Positions 23,376-36,286 of a stretch of DNA of 64,000 nucleotides are shown piece by piece. Every line of letters begins with the position of its first letter. The first letter of the stretch is position 1. Made by a program: the position numbers and the translations under genes. Under the pieces are notes generated by a model. That model worked only from the letters and a program-made list of their open reading frames with translations. It made no database searches and was not told the origin of the DNA. The DNA comes from Trichobilharzia regenti (lineage: Eukaryota; Platyhelminthes; Trematoda; Strigeidida; Schistosomatidae), in contig OX235263.1 of the NCBI GenBank assembly GCA_944472135.2, positions 1,037,517-1,101,516 of the forward strand, in the 5' to 3' direction.

Positions 23376-24022
23376 TTAGGTACTCGTCGATAAATTGTTA
23401 TGGACTGGTCGAGAAACTAATAGTCCTGACGCAAGAAAGCGGAAATCAGAAGACCACTAGGGTTGCGATGATACTTCTATTTTTTCAAACACAAGGAGAA
23501 TGCAATAAATTGTATCACACCAAAGTAGTAAGTGGTAAGTCAGTCAAATTGTGAGAGCGAAATATATATGAAATGTTCCAGAAAAAGTGTGTGAACAAAT
23601 CATTAGATAGTCTTAACATGAATGGCTAATTATAATGAAGTATCGATCCATATATACATAGCGAAATATAGCAGACATGTCAACAACCACCATATATGGA
23701 TATATATCACCAAGCAACGGACTGTCAACAAACACTCTTATTATGTATAATATAAGGGGAATATACATTGTTAAAGGAGACAAGTTCATACAAGTGAAAT
23801 GGTATAAGAGAGCAAACAGAAAGAGAGACCAACATACACACACATATACATATAAATGGATACATATCACTAAGTGTATTGGTTAATAGAAATTTGGTCA
23901 TCTTTGAAATGAGAAACATTCGCTACTTCTGCGCATAAACCATTTCAAAATTCGAGTGTACAAATTCATCAAGACAAACTTAAATTAATATGTCCCATGA
24001 TAGATTTTTGGAAGCAGTTGTC
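23376..24022 (+). repeat. Dispersed repeat X, fuller copy, replacing a gene segment
   Basis: The left half matches 18885-19220 and the right half (23880-24022) matches 60640-60785. It stands in P1 left arm exactly where exon 2 of the knottin gene should be. I could not assign a transposon class, and terminal repeats are not evident. Confidence 0.65.
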
Positions 24023-24124
24023 CGTTATCATCAACATCGCAATCCCTTTGGCCGCCAGCATCACTTATCTCCACCGAAACAAACATCCTCCCAAAAACTC
24101 ATACACACTCAGTCACTCACTCAC

Positions 24125-24188
24125 CATGAACAACACCAATGTAGACTGAAATGAGAGCGAGAAGGCTCAACACCATGGAGGCTTTCAT
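24125..24188 (-). pseudogene. Orphan first exon of knottin gene, subfamily I (P1 left arm)
   Basis: A 64-nt signal-peptide exon starting MKASMVLSLL with an intact GT donor and an upstream TATA box. It is nearly identical to exon 1 of gene B. The start of the intron is kept for about 100 bases, then repeat X replaces the rest, so no second exon follows on this strand. Confidence 0.85.
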
Positions 24189-24259
24189 CTTCTTCTTTCT
24201 TCTTCCACGTCGGCTGAGAGATTCTTACACCACTCACTCTCACACAACCACCACACTCG

Positions 24260-24267
24260 CTTTTATA
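24260..24267 (-). promoter_or_regulatory. TATA box of orphan exon 1
   Basis: TATAAAAG on the minus strand, 72 bases before the ATG, the same arrangement as in gene B. The orphan exon could still be transcribed. Confidence 0.65.
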
Positions 24268-24661
24268 CCTGTGTATATTTAGCTGAATGTGAGTGGGTTC
24301 GTGCTATGTGTGACGTGACGTGACTGGTCCGATGTTTTCTCAGTCTCTGTGGAAGTGAGTGGGTGTCTGATTAACTGTATCACTTTATCACTGACTAATT
24401 CACTGACCCACTGACTGATTGCTGACAATTTGTTCTCTTCTGCAGTCAGTCAGTGAGTCAGTCATTCAGGCGGTAAGACAGTCAGATTCAATATCCTGTC
24501 ACATCATTTTGAATCACAAACACACAGCGTCTACACCGAACGTGTTTGTTTGACTCTTCGATTTCTAATCACTTATGTAGATTTTCCACACACGCGAATG
24601 GAGCCTGATGATATTTCGTGTCATTTAGTGTAGGTTGTGGATTACTTGGTGTTTTTTTTTA

Positions 24662-24844
24662 TTACAGCTTGATTTCACACCTTTTTTTGTTACAAGTATG
24701 AAATTTTCAGCATGTGACATCGGTAGCCTAAATTTTGCATGAAAAGCATAGATTTCAGTTGTGCGTCGGCGGGGGGGGGTTGGGTCGAATCACGGAACAT
24801 GTGCAAGGCTGGCGAGAGTCCTAACCACTGTCCCAGCGACGCAG
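24662..24844 (-). repeat. SINE-A in P1 left arm only
   Basis: tRNA-like head at the right end (CGTCGCTGGGACAGTGG), TTTCAGCATGTGA body, with a G-run. No counterpart is present at the mirror position near 28.8 kb, so it inserted after the duplication. Confidence 0.7.
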
Positions 24845-25430
24845 TTTTGACGGCCTTCTCAAAATTTTGTGAATTATGGTTGTGGTTTTGCAATTATTCC
24901 AGCCTCGTGAAAATGATGTTTTTCTATGAACGGTGTTTTCTCATGTGACCTAATTTTAGAACTAGCTAACAAGCCGGCTAGGTAGCTGCCTGGCTTCCTG
25001 GCTGGCTGAGACAATACTGGTCTCAAAGTTCTCGTATCTTTTCATACAAAATCCACATTGTCCGTTCACGCCCTATCTGACTCTTACTTATCAATGTTCA
25101 ACCGAGGAGCTAATCGTAATGCACACTCCGTTAGCAGCCAGACTGTCTTGTTGGAGGTGGGTGAAAGTGCATATTACAGTGACAGCTTCGGTCGGACAGG
25201 TTCACACGAGCTTCCGATTTCGAGCCCAAAAACCATTCCCAACTAATGTTGTATTGAATCTTCCACTACTGATCACTGACAAGTAATAGAAGCCTGTGTA
25301 TTGCTGACATTTTCAAAGATAGTGTCTCGTTTGTTATTTCAGACATCATAATACGTCTGTGTTGACTCACATGGCGTGAACAAACACTGTATATGCTTGA
25401 TGTGATTGACTCCCTGATACTCGACCATCA

Positions 25431-28139
25431 CTTGAGGATTGTCTCTATAAAGACTTCAAGCTTCGTGTGTATGCTGTAGCGCTATTCATTAATGACAATG
25501 TATTAAGAAATTGGCGCCCGATTCAAGACGCGCATTTCCAACAGATAAAAACCGACTCCAATCAATAGCCACAGTCTTCACTGCCTCCATGTCATCGATG
25601 AATTGGACGGACAAAATGAACCAGCAACAAGAATCTCTGGGACGAACCAGCCAACAACTTGCTGCTCAACCGAAAAATATGCAGAATGAAGTGAAGACGG
25701 ATCGGACACACGCTGAGGAGACCATCAAATCACATCTCGGGACAGGCAAATCTGACAGTGAAAACCGGAATGGAAGATCGAGGATGCGAGCGTGAAATGG
25801 AGAACATCGCGTTACCAAAAGAGATGAGAGAATATTGTAAATCATGTGGCCAACTTGACAGGATTACATAGATGAGCAGAATGTAAACATGACATTTTGG
25901 AGACATATGTTCCACTCGGAACCAAACGGAATAGTAATAATATTTCAAAATATGACTAGTGGTTTATTGGTGAATGGACTTATTCCACGAAGTGTCCTGT
26001 CAGTTGACATGAAGAAAAATTACTATTTCATGGGGTAAAATGACGTATCGAAGTGCAGATCACAATGTCAAGCAATCAGTGCATGTGAAAGTGTTCTACG
26101 GCGGCATCGAAATTTGACTAATTTCACGTGCGTAAGCTTGAGTCTTTCAAAAAGTTTAAAAGAGACATAGACACTAACACTCAACACATTGACATCCACA
26201 TCAGGTTATTAAAACTTCACCAATATTAACATTCCGTCCACGTCTCACTGTCATACATGCAGCCTATGTTGAAACTGTTTTCGCAATGAATGACATTCAT
26301 CTTAATTTCCACTGAGGATGTGGACAATTTCTTGCTCACCGAAATGCTCATCACGTTTCTCTGTTATCGTCAATTTGCTTCAGCGACTCTCCTGGCCAAC
26401 AAATATGTGAGATAAATAAACAATTGATTCCTTATTGATGTATGTGTAGACATTTGACACTCTGGTCTCACTCACTTGGACATGACTGCTCCTATGATTC
26501 CTCGATATATCGCACATTCCAACGGTAGTAGATATAAATCGGATGAAGACAATTCGGAGACAATTCACTTTTCATCCTCGTGGTTAGTAGGGCGAGTATT
26601 ATAAAAAGTTGTGTTTGCAATTTGTGCAGATACAAATGAAATATTTATAAACCAAGAATTGTTGTTGAAGCGTCATTCAGAAAAAAAATAACAAACACTC
26701 TTCCACTATATGACAGACAGATCTAGCCACAGAATTCATATGGAAGCACAGTGATTCATCTAAAAGATGAATAGACTTATATTGTCGAATTTATGGAGTG
26801 TCACGTTAGCTGAGATTTTATGTAATGGAGATATTACGCTGTCGAAATATGCGGATTCATTATTGTTGATCACTGCTGTCATTGTCACTCAGTCGATGGG
26901 CATTCACAATAATTCATCAAAATATCTCATGGAGTTTTGTTCTTATGACTAGTAGTTTAGTGGTGATTTGTGACCAGAATGAGATGGTTTCGAAGTGACT
27001 GACTGGTGTGTTCTTTGTAAGGCTTTGAAATACGTGTTCCTGACTGGCTGTCTGGCTGGCTGGCTGGCACGAGTGAAGTTCATATCTACAAATAGATGAA
27101 CTCTACCTGACGTCAGGATAATAAAATCCCTTATGTGGCTGAATGCACCGACTGCTTACGATATTTCAGGATGTTGACAGTTTCACATACTCGTAGGAGA
27201 AGTGCACTTGTCTGTCGTTGCTGACTTCTCCTATGATCATGTGTTATGCAGATCTAAAACTGGTCATGGTGCGTAATTGAAGCCGTCAGTGGAATATAAT
27301 CTGAATCTTGTACTTTATGTAGAGTCAGTGCAGAAGATTTCCAAACTGACGTTCGAGTGACAAGGATTCGTGCTGCCTTTGTAGTTAATCTTTCGACATC
27401 TTCAGCCACGTCGACTGGCTGTATTTGAAGCGATCATCCTCCCTATCCAGATAAGCGAAGGAGATGGTCTCCTGTTGACAGTGATGACTAGTGCTTGTTG
27501 CTGCTGTTGCTGTTGTTGTAGTTGTTGTCTGATTGGGTGGATGGTTGGTTGGTCGGTCGGTCTTCTCTGTCCTCACTTGAACTCCTGTCGTTGCTGTCAG
27601 CCTCTACTTAAAACTCCTTGGCTTTCGCCTGTAAGTATTCCAGTTTGTGTGACATCAGATATAGACTGTCAAGCAACAACGGAGATTTATTCCAACACAT
27701 ACAACAGTATTTCGCCGGAGTTGTCCGATGAAAGCGCTCTCTGATATCTACCAAGTTGTCACAATTACGTCTAATAACAATCACCTGGTTCTATTAACAA
27801 TATACTCTCAAAGATAAGTTCCCAGAAAGTTTCTCAACATCTCACAGATAAAATCTGTCCGCTGGGAGAGTACTTAGGAAACTTCCCACAGCTAAAACAT
27901 ATATCCGCCGGAAATTCACACACTCAAGTGTAAATCACCCACACCCGGTTGAAACACTAAGTTTCACACACTTTTTAATTATGGAATACAAATTGGGCAA
28001 TAGGAAGTGTTGTTTTTTCATGAAGTGGAATCACATAAAATGACAACTGTTTGTAACAATTCTCAATTTGTTAATAAAGCATCCACATCAATTGTTAAGT
28101 CAAAATCATACACAAGAAGGCAGAAGTGTATAACTGGAT
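25431..28139. other. P1 spacer; no recognised gene
   Basis: About 2.7 kb of single-copy sequence between the arms. One polar, Gln-rich plus-strand frame (25511-25795, 94 codons) has no recognised domain. A run of TTG/CTG triplets lies near 27495-27530. Confidence 0.5.
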
Positions 28140-29139
28140 AATCCCCAAGTGATGCATGAGTGTCTACCAATCACTTACATCAAGCATATACAGGGTTCTT
28201 TCACGGAATGTGAGTCACCACAGACGCATTATCATGCCAGAAATATCAAACGAGATACAATTAATTGAAGGTGAAGTATTTTACAAACAGGACCTGTGCA
28301 AATCTAAGCAATACACAGGCTTCTATTACTTGTCATTGATCAGTAGTCGAGGATTAAACACAAAATTAGCTGTGTAAGGTTTGTAGACTCAAAATCACAA
28401 AGCTATTGAGAGGCTGTTCAACTGAACGTATCACTGGAATGTGCACTTTCACCCACCTCCAACAGGACAGTCTGGCTGCTAACGGCGTGTGAATTACGAT
28501 TAGCTCCTCGGTTGAACATTGATAAGTAAGAGTCAGATAGGACGTGGATGGACAGTGTGGATTTTGTATGAAAAGATACAAGAACATTGAGGCAAGTATG
28601 GTCTCAACCATCCAGATTGCTAGCTTGCTAGATGGCTAGCGAGTAATCACAATTCAAGTAAATAAATCACATTTAGTTGGCTGGAATAATTACAAAACCA
28701 CAACCACAATTGACATAATTCCGAGAAGCCAAAAACGCTGCGCATCATTCACAAGATACATCAAGTAATCTACAACCTACACTAAATGACACGAAATATC
28801 ATTAGGCTCCATTCGCGTGCATGTAAAATCTAGATGAGTGATTAGAAATCGAAGAGTCAAACAAACACGTTCGGTGTAGACGCTGTGTGTTTGTGATTCA
28901 AAATGATGTGACAGGATACTGAATCTGACTGTGTTACCGCCTGACTCACTGACTGACTGACTGCAGAATAGAACAAATTGTCAGGAATCAGTCAGTGAGT
29001 CTAGTGAATCAATCAGTGATAAAGTGATACAGTTAATCAGACACCCACTCACTTCCACAGAGACTGAGAAAACATCGGACCAGTCACGTCACGTCACACA
29101 TAGCACGAACCCACTCACATTCAGCTAAATACACACTGG

Positions 29140-29147
29140 TATAAAAG
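29140..29147 (+). promoter_or_regulatory. TATA box of gene B
   Basis: TATAAAAG, 79 bases before the ATG, conserved in all subfamily I copies. Confidence 0.7.
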
Positions 29148-29218
29148 CGAGTGTGGTGGTTGTGTGAGAGTGAGTGGTGTAAGAATCTCTCAGCCGACGT
29201 GGAAGAAGAAAGAAGAAG

Positions 29219-29790
29219 ATGAAAGCCTCCATGGTGTTGAGCCTTCTCGCTCTCATTTCAGTCTACAGTGGTGTTGTTCATGGTGAGTGAGTGACTGAGT
29301 GTGTATGAGTTTTTGGGAGGATGTTTGTTTGGGTGAGGATGAGTGATGCTGGTAGCCACGGGGATGGCGATGTTGATGATGATAATGGTGATCATGATGT
29401 GAGGCGATGATCGACAATATTTGATTGAATCTCTCATTGTTTGCTCGTTTTCTAATGCATATCACATGTGTCACATGTGTATATGGAATGTGTGACATGT
29501 GTGTTGACAATGACGAATTCACTGTGAATCAGTGTCATCTCATCCTCACTATCTCTCACTTCGTCTCTATCTGTGTGTTCATTTCAGGTGATGGCGAGGC
29601 GTGTGTCACACTCGGAAGCTTCTGTGTTCCGAGCAGATCGAAACAGTGTTGTCCACCCTACGTGTGCAAGCTGTTCCACCCGATTGTCGGTGAGTGTGTC
29701 AAAGGATGTCTTGAATCGAAATCTCCATGTCAGCGTGATGAGGATTGTTGTAGCAAGCAGTGTTTCAGTGGTCATTGCAGAGACAAGTAA
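29219..29790 (+). CDS. Secreted 12-cysteine double-knottin-like protein, subfamily I, gene B
   Basis: Exon 1 29219-29282 (64 nt; signal peptide starting MKASMVLSLL), intron 29283-29587 (305 bp, GTGAGT donor, TTTCAG acceptor, phase 1), exon 2 29588-29790 (203 nt, stop TAA). The product is 88 residues, and the mature part has all 12 cysteines in the spacing C-x6-C-x7-CC-x4-C-x9-C-x3-C-x6-C-x5-CC-x3-C-x4-C. It ends CRDK. It differs from gene A by only a few residues in the second exon. The start was chosen because it gives a hydrophobic leader and is preceded by a purine-rich AGAAGAAG leader shared by all copies. It lies in the P1 right arm, where the left-arm mirror has lost exon 2. Function unknown; the fold is inferred from cysteine spacing. 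Confidence 0.87.
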
Positions 29791-31317
29791 CGTGAGACAA
29801 GAAGTCTTCTCCACCTCCGCCTCCTGCTCTTCATTCGCTTCTTCTCCTGATGCTTCTCCTGCCTATCGCTCTCACTATGATGATTATTGTCGCTGTCGTG
29901 CTTTCACTTACTCTGATTATCAATCTGGTGAAATTATCGACAAATCAACCGAGAGAGTGGTGGAGTTTTGGTTCGTGTACACAGCGACTTCATGATTATT
30001 TGTGAAATATACTTCTTGCATCCTCGCTCTACTTCTCAATATCTGTTTTTACCTGTCGCTCGCCTTCCGCTTGTGTTTGTCACAGATTATTTCTGATGGC
30101 GTCACTGTTACAGTACACCTTCTCGCGTCCTCGCACAATCGACATCACGGGGATTAAGACGACTTAATTTCCGTTGGTGTTGCTTCCGCTGCTTACCATC
30201 ATTCTGTGAGATGTACTGTGAATTGACTCAAATTCATGTAGACTTTATTCCACTTGAATCAGGGTGGATAGGGGAAAATTTCGATGTGTGCTGCTTCCGC
30301 CTCCCGATCATTCGATCATCTGAATCATTTGTTGTTCCAGTTGACTTTGTGAGTTGTTAGTCGTAGGTTCGTAAGAGTGACACGGATTTCCGTGACCACT
30401 TGTCTGTGATAGCAGTTTTGCGAACATGATTGAAGGCTGAATATATGTGTATTTGTCATCGTAACCGAATGACATGTGTTTGTGTGTTGAATGATTTCTG
30501 AATACATCCGATGTTTCCGCTACACCATACATAGTCAGTTGTGTTGTTCAATCTATCTGTACTGGAATATTGGCTTTTATTCGATATTTAATTGTACTCA
30601 TCATTTCCTATAACTGTCGAGGCGCACTTTATTCTCAGTAATCCTCTGACCTATGAGAATTCCATCTGCACCACATTCTGCCTACGGTGTTTCACTTACA
30701 AACTGAATTTTAATTGCAGTCAGTTATAACTCAATTATGGATAAGATTTTATTTAGTTTATTCACACAGTGTTGTACATTCACATTAACTGGTGACTTTT
30801 CGAGCACAGACTATTGCTCGTAATCATATCAATTAACTCACACAACTGTTGTGAGTTCAGGTGGTATATCACTTATCGCGAAACCCAAACATTCTCTTCA
30901 ATTCGCCAGAAAAGGATGATCTACCATGATATATTAGGATTGGAATCAATGACCGTAGAGATGTTATTGAATGTATGGATAGTTTCTGTGTGTATTTGTC
31001 GTCAACGATCAGCATAACACCTGTACACTCACTCGAGTATACTCATCGACTGAAAACGAAAGCCTCAATCAACTGGGAGTCGTGAGTGCAGATGTCCTCA
31101 ATCGCAGTAGGTCTATTTCAGTTTGGATCGTGCTGTTTTCAAAGGGACGATAAGACTTCTGGGATACGGCTGATGGCCAGCACCTATGGATAGCGCACTA
31201 TTCATACTTATACACCTAATCTGTGTATTTCACTTTAATTCACCTGGCTTGACCTGACTTCACTTGACTTACTCTTAACATCACCATCACTATCATCATC
31301 ATCATCGTCATTTTTTT

Positions 31318-31490
31318 GCAGGCTAATTTCACACCATATTTTCGGTACAGGTATGGAATTTTCAGCATGTGATATCGTTAGCCCAAATTTTGCAGGCCGA
31401 CCAAAAATATCGTGTGTGCGTCTGTAGGGGATCGAACATCGTATCATGTGCATGGTCGGCGAGAGTCCTAACCACTGTTTCACCGTCGCC
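31318..31490 (-). repeat. SINE-A in P1 right arm
   Basis: Mirror of 22213-22390 with very few differences. Confidence 0.8.
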
Positions 31491-32399
31491 TGTTTTCGGT
31501 GTTGGATGATTCATTCAACATTATTTGGTCATAATCAAGCAAAATAGCGGGTGATGACGAGCACCAGATATGTATGGCTTCTGTTTAGTCACAGCTTTCA
31601 CATAAGTCATCTCTTTACACTCCCGTCAATCTTATCAATGTAATGCTCTTAGTGAACTAGTCGTTTTCGCTTGTAATTTCTATCCGCCCGACAGTTTTGC
31701 TGAAGTTGTTTTGCACATAGCAATAAGTCATTAATCTTTTATATTGGTACAGATTCTGCAGAAAGTAAACCTCTTCTGTTATTATTTGAGTTCACATTTA
31801 AAGCGTGCTTCACTCGCAGAAGTTTGGCAAGCTATACGGAACTAGAATACATGGCCTTTTGTCGTTTTATCACTGTGCCTCAAACCCACATAGTGGCTAC
31901 GGAGTTTGTTTCGATTCCGTCATATTGGTTTCAATTTCTCAAAAATTTGTGGTATTTCCTGCACTATATTGTTAGAAAAGTCTATTGAAAGAGGCTAGTA
32001 TAAGATATTTTCTCATCAGTGTCAATGCTGGTGAAAAACGAGTGGCTTTTTTTCCTCTTCGAACTGATTTCTATTTGGCGGGAGACAAGAAGGCTATCGT
32101 CGTTGCTTAACGCACACTGGTTGGCAGAAAACCAGAGAAATACGATCAGAAGTAAAACTGTACATTCTGTTAACGTTCATTTACAGGCTTTGCTGGCAGC
32201 AACCTGCATTGTTCTCTAGTCATCGGTTGAAGAATAAATAAACGTATTCAGTTACTGCGCATAGTATTCTGCGTATTAGAGGTGGTCTTCTGAAACCAGC
32301 AATAGGTTCAGGATCTTTGCAGTCTGGATATTTGACAATCAGTAACATGGAAATAGATCCATAGTCCAGTTTGTTTCCAGGTGTTGTATACTAAATTGC

Positions 32400-32815
32400 G
32401 TGAACTATCTTACTTACTAGATAGGACTACAGGTGAACGTAGATAAAACAGAGGTGATGAAGATTCCTGGCCAACACCAACATCGAAAACAATAGACAAC
32501 AATCGGTGTAAATGGGAGTAACCGGAAAAAAACAACCTCCTTTACCAACCTACCTACATAGGAAGCATCATTTCAACTACAGGTGGGCGGAACCAACGAG
32601 GATACTAAAGCAAGGGTCGTGAAAGCAAGACAAGCTTTGACAATTCTCAAGTCTGTGTGGAGGTCAACAGCACTACTCAGCATGAAAAATAAGATCCGGA
32701 TTTTCAACTCCAATGTGAAGTCAGTGCTACTTATCATATGGATCAGAGACTTGGCCTGGGCGTCATTATGAGCACCTCAAACAAACTTCAGACCTTCATC
32801 AAAAGCTGCCTTCGC
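32400..32815 (+). mobile_element. RTE-clade element, 3' fragment (P1 right arm end)
   Basis: The mirror of 20875-21275, reading plus-sense into the RTE C-terminal region (KARQALTILKSVWRS, KIRIFNSNVKSVLL). It is cut at 32815 by the junction with DR1 copy 2. Confidence 0.7.
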
Positions 32816-32819
32816 TCAA

Positions 32820-34450
32820 CATTATCAATCACATTCTCTTTGAATTTTGGTGACGCTTACATTCTTGACAGATGCCACGACTACTGAAGCACTTGCCTAC
32901 AACAGTTTCTTTGTAATTTATCTCGAAAACAAACTATGAAAATGTTTGTTGGAGAATCCATGGTGTTTAGCCAGTCATCTATTTACCATATGGCAACTCC
33001 ATGAGAACATATTGCCAACACTAATTATTACCGTATTATCTGTGAAGGATTTGAAGTTGATTCATCTAGGTATCTTTGTTCTTCCATAAAGAAATTGGAT
33101 ATTTTCACCACATATGACCCAAGGAGAAGGCGGAAATTACTGACAACTGACTGGTAAGACAAAGAACATCCTTCAGGTAGCATTCAGCTAGATATTACTG
33201 AGATAAGGCGTTTAGAGTTATTCATAACAGGTGGTGTGCAGTTCTGCATATGCATTTCACCCTTAGAAATCAATGAAAAACCATCTAAGGCTTCAAAAAG
33301 AACACACCGTCTTCTTCTAAATCGTCGTCCTATGCCCGTAGAAATGACCACCAGATCATGACCGTAAAACGATGATTCTGTTTCGATGATTACACCTCGT
33401 TTCCAAGATTTCACAAAATCACGGTAACATCATGTTCAGTGAAACATTTTAGTTGACGGTCGAGAATCTCACTTCCTACAGTCACAGTAATGTTAGGTAT
33501 TGGTTGTGCTGTTAATAAGCTACAATATACCACCCCCCTAACTAAACGTAGTATGTCTAATTACACCTGAAATTAAAAGTCAAATCAAGAAGACTCATTT
33601 AATTAGTGACGAGCTCTGATGGCCAGCATATCTGAATAGGACTTATCTAAACAGGACGGCTGAATTGCAAACCTCGCGATTGTGTGCATTAAGAGCACAT
33701 CGGAAGAGCGCGACATGACGCTGGCGCTAGTCCGAATGTTTACAGTTTGAAACAAAAACCCTGAAACACTGGTAAGTACACTACAGATATTCTTGCAGAG
33801 AAGAAATTCGTTAACCTTTGGAACTTACAGAAAATGATGGCTGCAAATACACGCCTCTCACATATTTAGTGACAAAATGAGCTGAATCTTGATTCTTATG
33901 ACTAATTTATACATATTTCATGAGATGTTTAATGTGTTCATCATATCATTGTGTTGTTGAGTAATGTCGCCAGATTGGTGCCTAAAGGGCCACTTGATCA
34001 ATCAGTCAGTCGGTGAACCACAAATGTGTAATCATGATTCTTGTTATTACCTACTTCCATCTGTATGAACCTGTTTCCTTGATTGAGATGGGGCGTAGAA
34101 ATCGACCACACTCCTCATCACCTTGACACGAATGCATATCTCAGCATGAAGTTATTGAAATATATAATGAACAACATTCCCATTTCCCTAACATCTCTCT
34201 CAGTCTTGTGAGTAGAGTAGACAGACGGTTTTGCAATAATTCTGTTACTTTTCACTTCAGCTGAGTATGTGAACAACTCGTTGATTAGTAAAATGGATAT
34301 AACTGATTAGCTTTTGCTTGAATCATTCCTAATACACGTGTCTGCAGTTGATTCGATAAAAAAAGCTTCCGTTGACATCAATCTCTCCCTCCACCCTGCT
34401 GGCACATTAGACTTCCACACTGTCATCTTATCTCCTCCAGGCTATTGTAT
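32820..34450 (+). repeat. Direct repeat DR1, copy 2 (partner 14990-16515)
   Basis: Same orientation and high identity with 14990-16515. It starts exactly where the P1 arm ends. It includes the 76-codon minus frame (33414-33184) and an extra stretch of about 90 bases at 33840-33925. Confidence 0.85.
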
Positions 34451-34735
34451 GGTTGTGCGAGAGTGCCGGTAGTGTGTAGTGCTATAGCTGAACTATCCTC
34501 AAGATTTTTTATCTTATTCGAGTCAACTTATCTAGATTTTGCTAGGTTTTTATGCTCGGATAGTCTGACTGAACCTGTTCTACTACACTGACCTATGTAT
34601 TTGACCTGAAAATCATTACAGGGTTTAACAAAAACAGACTATTAGAAACAAGCCTTGTAGGTTACAGGACCCTGTAGAGCCTTTAAAACAAAACAATTTA
34701 GTTTATCTAACACCCAGTCTGAAATGATGATGCAA
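34330..34735 (-). mobile_element. Penelope-like element remnant
   Basis: PLE 3' UTR (TCTCTCCCTCCACCCTGCTG) and GIY-YIG remnants in minus sense, similar to 5.28-5.52 kb, ending at the P2 boundary. Confidence 0.55.
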
Positions 34736-36144
34736 CTGTGAATCACAATTAAGGTGTCAAGACAAGGCGATACATCGAGAATACCTGGGGAATCCAATAT
34801 CCATTTATACGCAAAATTGAAGTATTGAAGTGTGTCACTGATTAGTGGACAAACTGTTGTGTTGCTTTATTTCACCAAACTAGCCTACACGTATATCCTA
34901 GAACTTCTTCGCGTGTATTATTGTGTCGTAACGTTGTGATTACTCGACATTCACAACGTAAATCAAAAGGCACTTGAGAATGAGTACGAACGTGTATTAT
35001 CGCCGGAATCAAAATTCGAAAGTTGAGCGAGTACAATGCATCAATTTTTAACACGCAATCTTTATAGTGATGAACAAACCAAAGTCCACTTACATAGTGA
35101 TGAATAATGAAATGGATAACTACGAAACTACTTACAAACAGGCTGAATGAATGAGTGATAGAGGTACTGTGAAGAGTGAATAAAAACAATGCAGGTGGAT
35201 AGAAATTTTTAGTCTTCAACAGCTGATTTTCATATTTCTGAAAACCCAACCCTAGCCCATCAATGGTTTCAAAACCTCGTCGCTTGATATACCATTTCTA
35301 CCGAACGCTAGAAGCATAACCTCAATCTTACTGACAATATCGCTCCTCATTGACATGATGATTGCAGTAATACACCAATGATCAAAACCCTATATCCTTA
35401 TACATATCAACTTCAAAGACAAAGCTTGACCCCTTTAAAGTAGAATAGATCTAACTCAACACTGTAGAAACCTCAATCAGAGATGATAAGTCAATCGCAA
35501 ACTCAAAGCACGTCTTTGTCTGGTCAGTTTCGCGAGTTGTTGTATTTCCCACAAACTAATATCCACACTTTCAACAGATTTCCCTTCTCACACTGTACAC
35601 GAATTTTCCAAACAGTGTAGGATGGAAAAGTATTAGACTTTCGCGAAGCAGTAGATCTGATTCTGAATTCAATTTCGTACAGATCACAAAACATACAGAA
35701 AACATTTCCTCACTACGGTAGACTCACTACAGTTAGGTATTCGATGGCTGTGCAGAGACACAAACTTCAGAGGGATTGATGAAATCTAAAGGTATAATAT
35801 TTCATATAATTATAAGGATTCCATCTAAAAATTCGCACTATTCATTAGATGTATAAAATTATTCACCATGTGCACAAACAGGTACAAAACATGTCGTCAT
35901 ATTCAATTCTCGTATATACAAAACTTGTACGACTTATTACAAATGGATGTGATTAAATCACATCAGGTCGGATTAAAAAGGGCGTGATGGATAACGAGGC
36001 ATGTGTTAGTGAACATTACACTTGACTAAGAGATTGTGTCAACGGGTGTAAGTCATTCATATTTAGTTTAACAAATCATGACACAAGCCAAACCATCACA
36101 CATCAAATACATGCACCCACACGTTCTGCTGACAAAGAAACAAG

Positions 36145-36152
36145 TATAAAAT
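36145..36152 (+). promoter_or_regulatory. TATA box of the left-arm exon 1
   Basis: TATAAAAT, 78 bases before the ATG, mirror of 37287-37294. Confidence 0.65.
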
Positions 36153-36222
36153 CGCGTGTGGTAGTTGTGAGGGAGACAGTGAGTGGGAGAAGAATATCAG
36201 CCAATTACGAAGAAGAAAGAAG

Positions 36223-36286
36223 ATGAAAGCCTCTATGGTATTCGGGTTCCTCGTTCTCATCACACTCTACAATGTTGCTGTTCATG
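36223..36286 (+). pseudogene. Orphan first exon of knottin gene, subfamily I (P2 left arm)
   Basis: A 64-nt signal-peptide exon starting MKASMVFGFL with an intact GTAAGC donor. The only second exon nearby (36494-36708) lies on the opposite strand, so this exon has no sense partner. It is identical to the functional exon 1 of gene C. Confidence 0.85.

Larger units (their letters stand above)
20875..25430 (+). repeat. Palindrome P1, left arm
   Basis: Reverse complement of 28140-32815, apart from a replaced block: 23376-24022 stands where the right arm has intron 3' part, exon 2 and downstream sequence of gene B (about 29390-30210). The arms differ by scattered substitutions and small indels. 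Unique parts (21.28-22.2, 22.4-23.37, 24.85-25.43 kb) hold no supportable gene. Confidence 0.9.
28140..32815 (-). repeat. Palindrome P1, right arm
   Basis: Reverse complement of 20875-25430. It carries complete knottin gene B. The outer end stops inside an RTE fragment at about 32815 and abuts repeat DR1 copy 2. Sequence at 30.2-31.3 and 31.5-32.4 kb has no supportable gene. Confidence 0.9.

Noticed and set aside
29573..29995. A 140-codon frame over gene B exon 2, and the matching frames over genes A and C
   Set aside because: It is read in another frame from the conserved 12-cysteine pattern and is not extended in the other copies.
34872..35249. Identical 125-codon frames in both P2 arms as a conserved gene
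   Set aside because: The identity is that of the whole arm, including non-coding parts. There is no recognisable domain or splice context.
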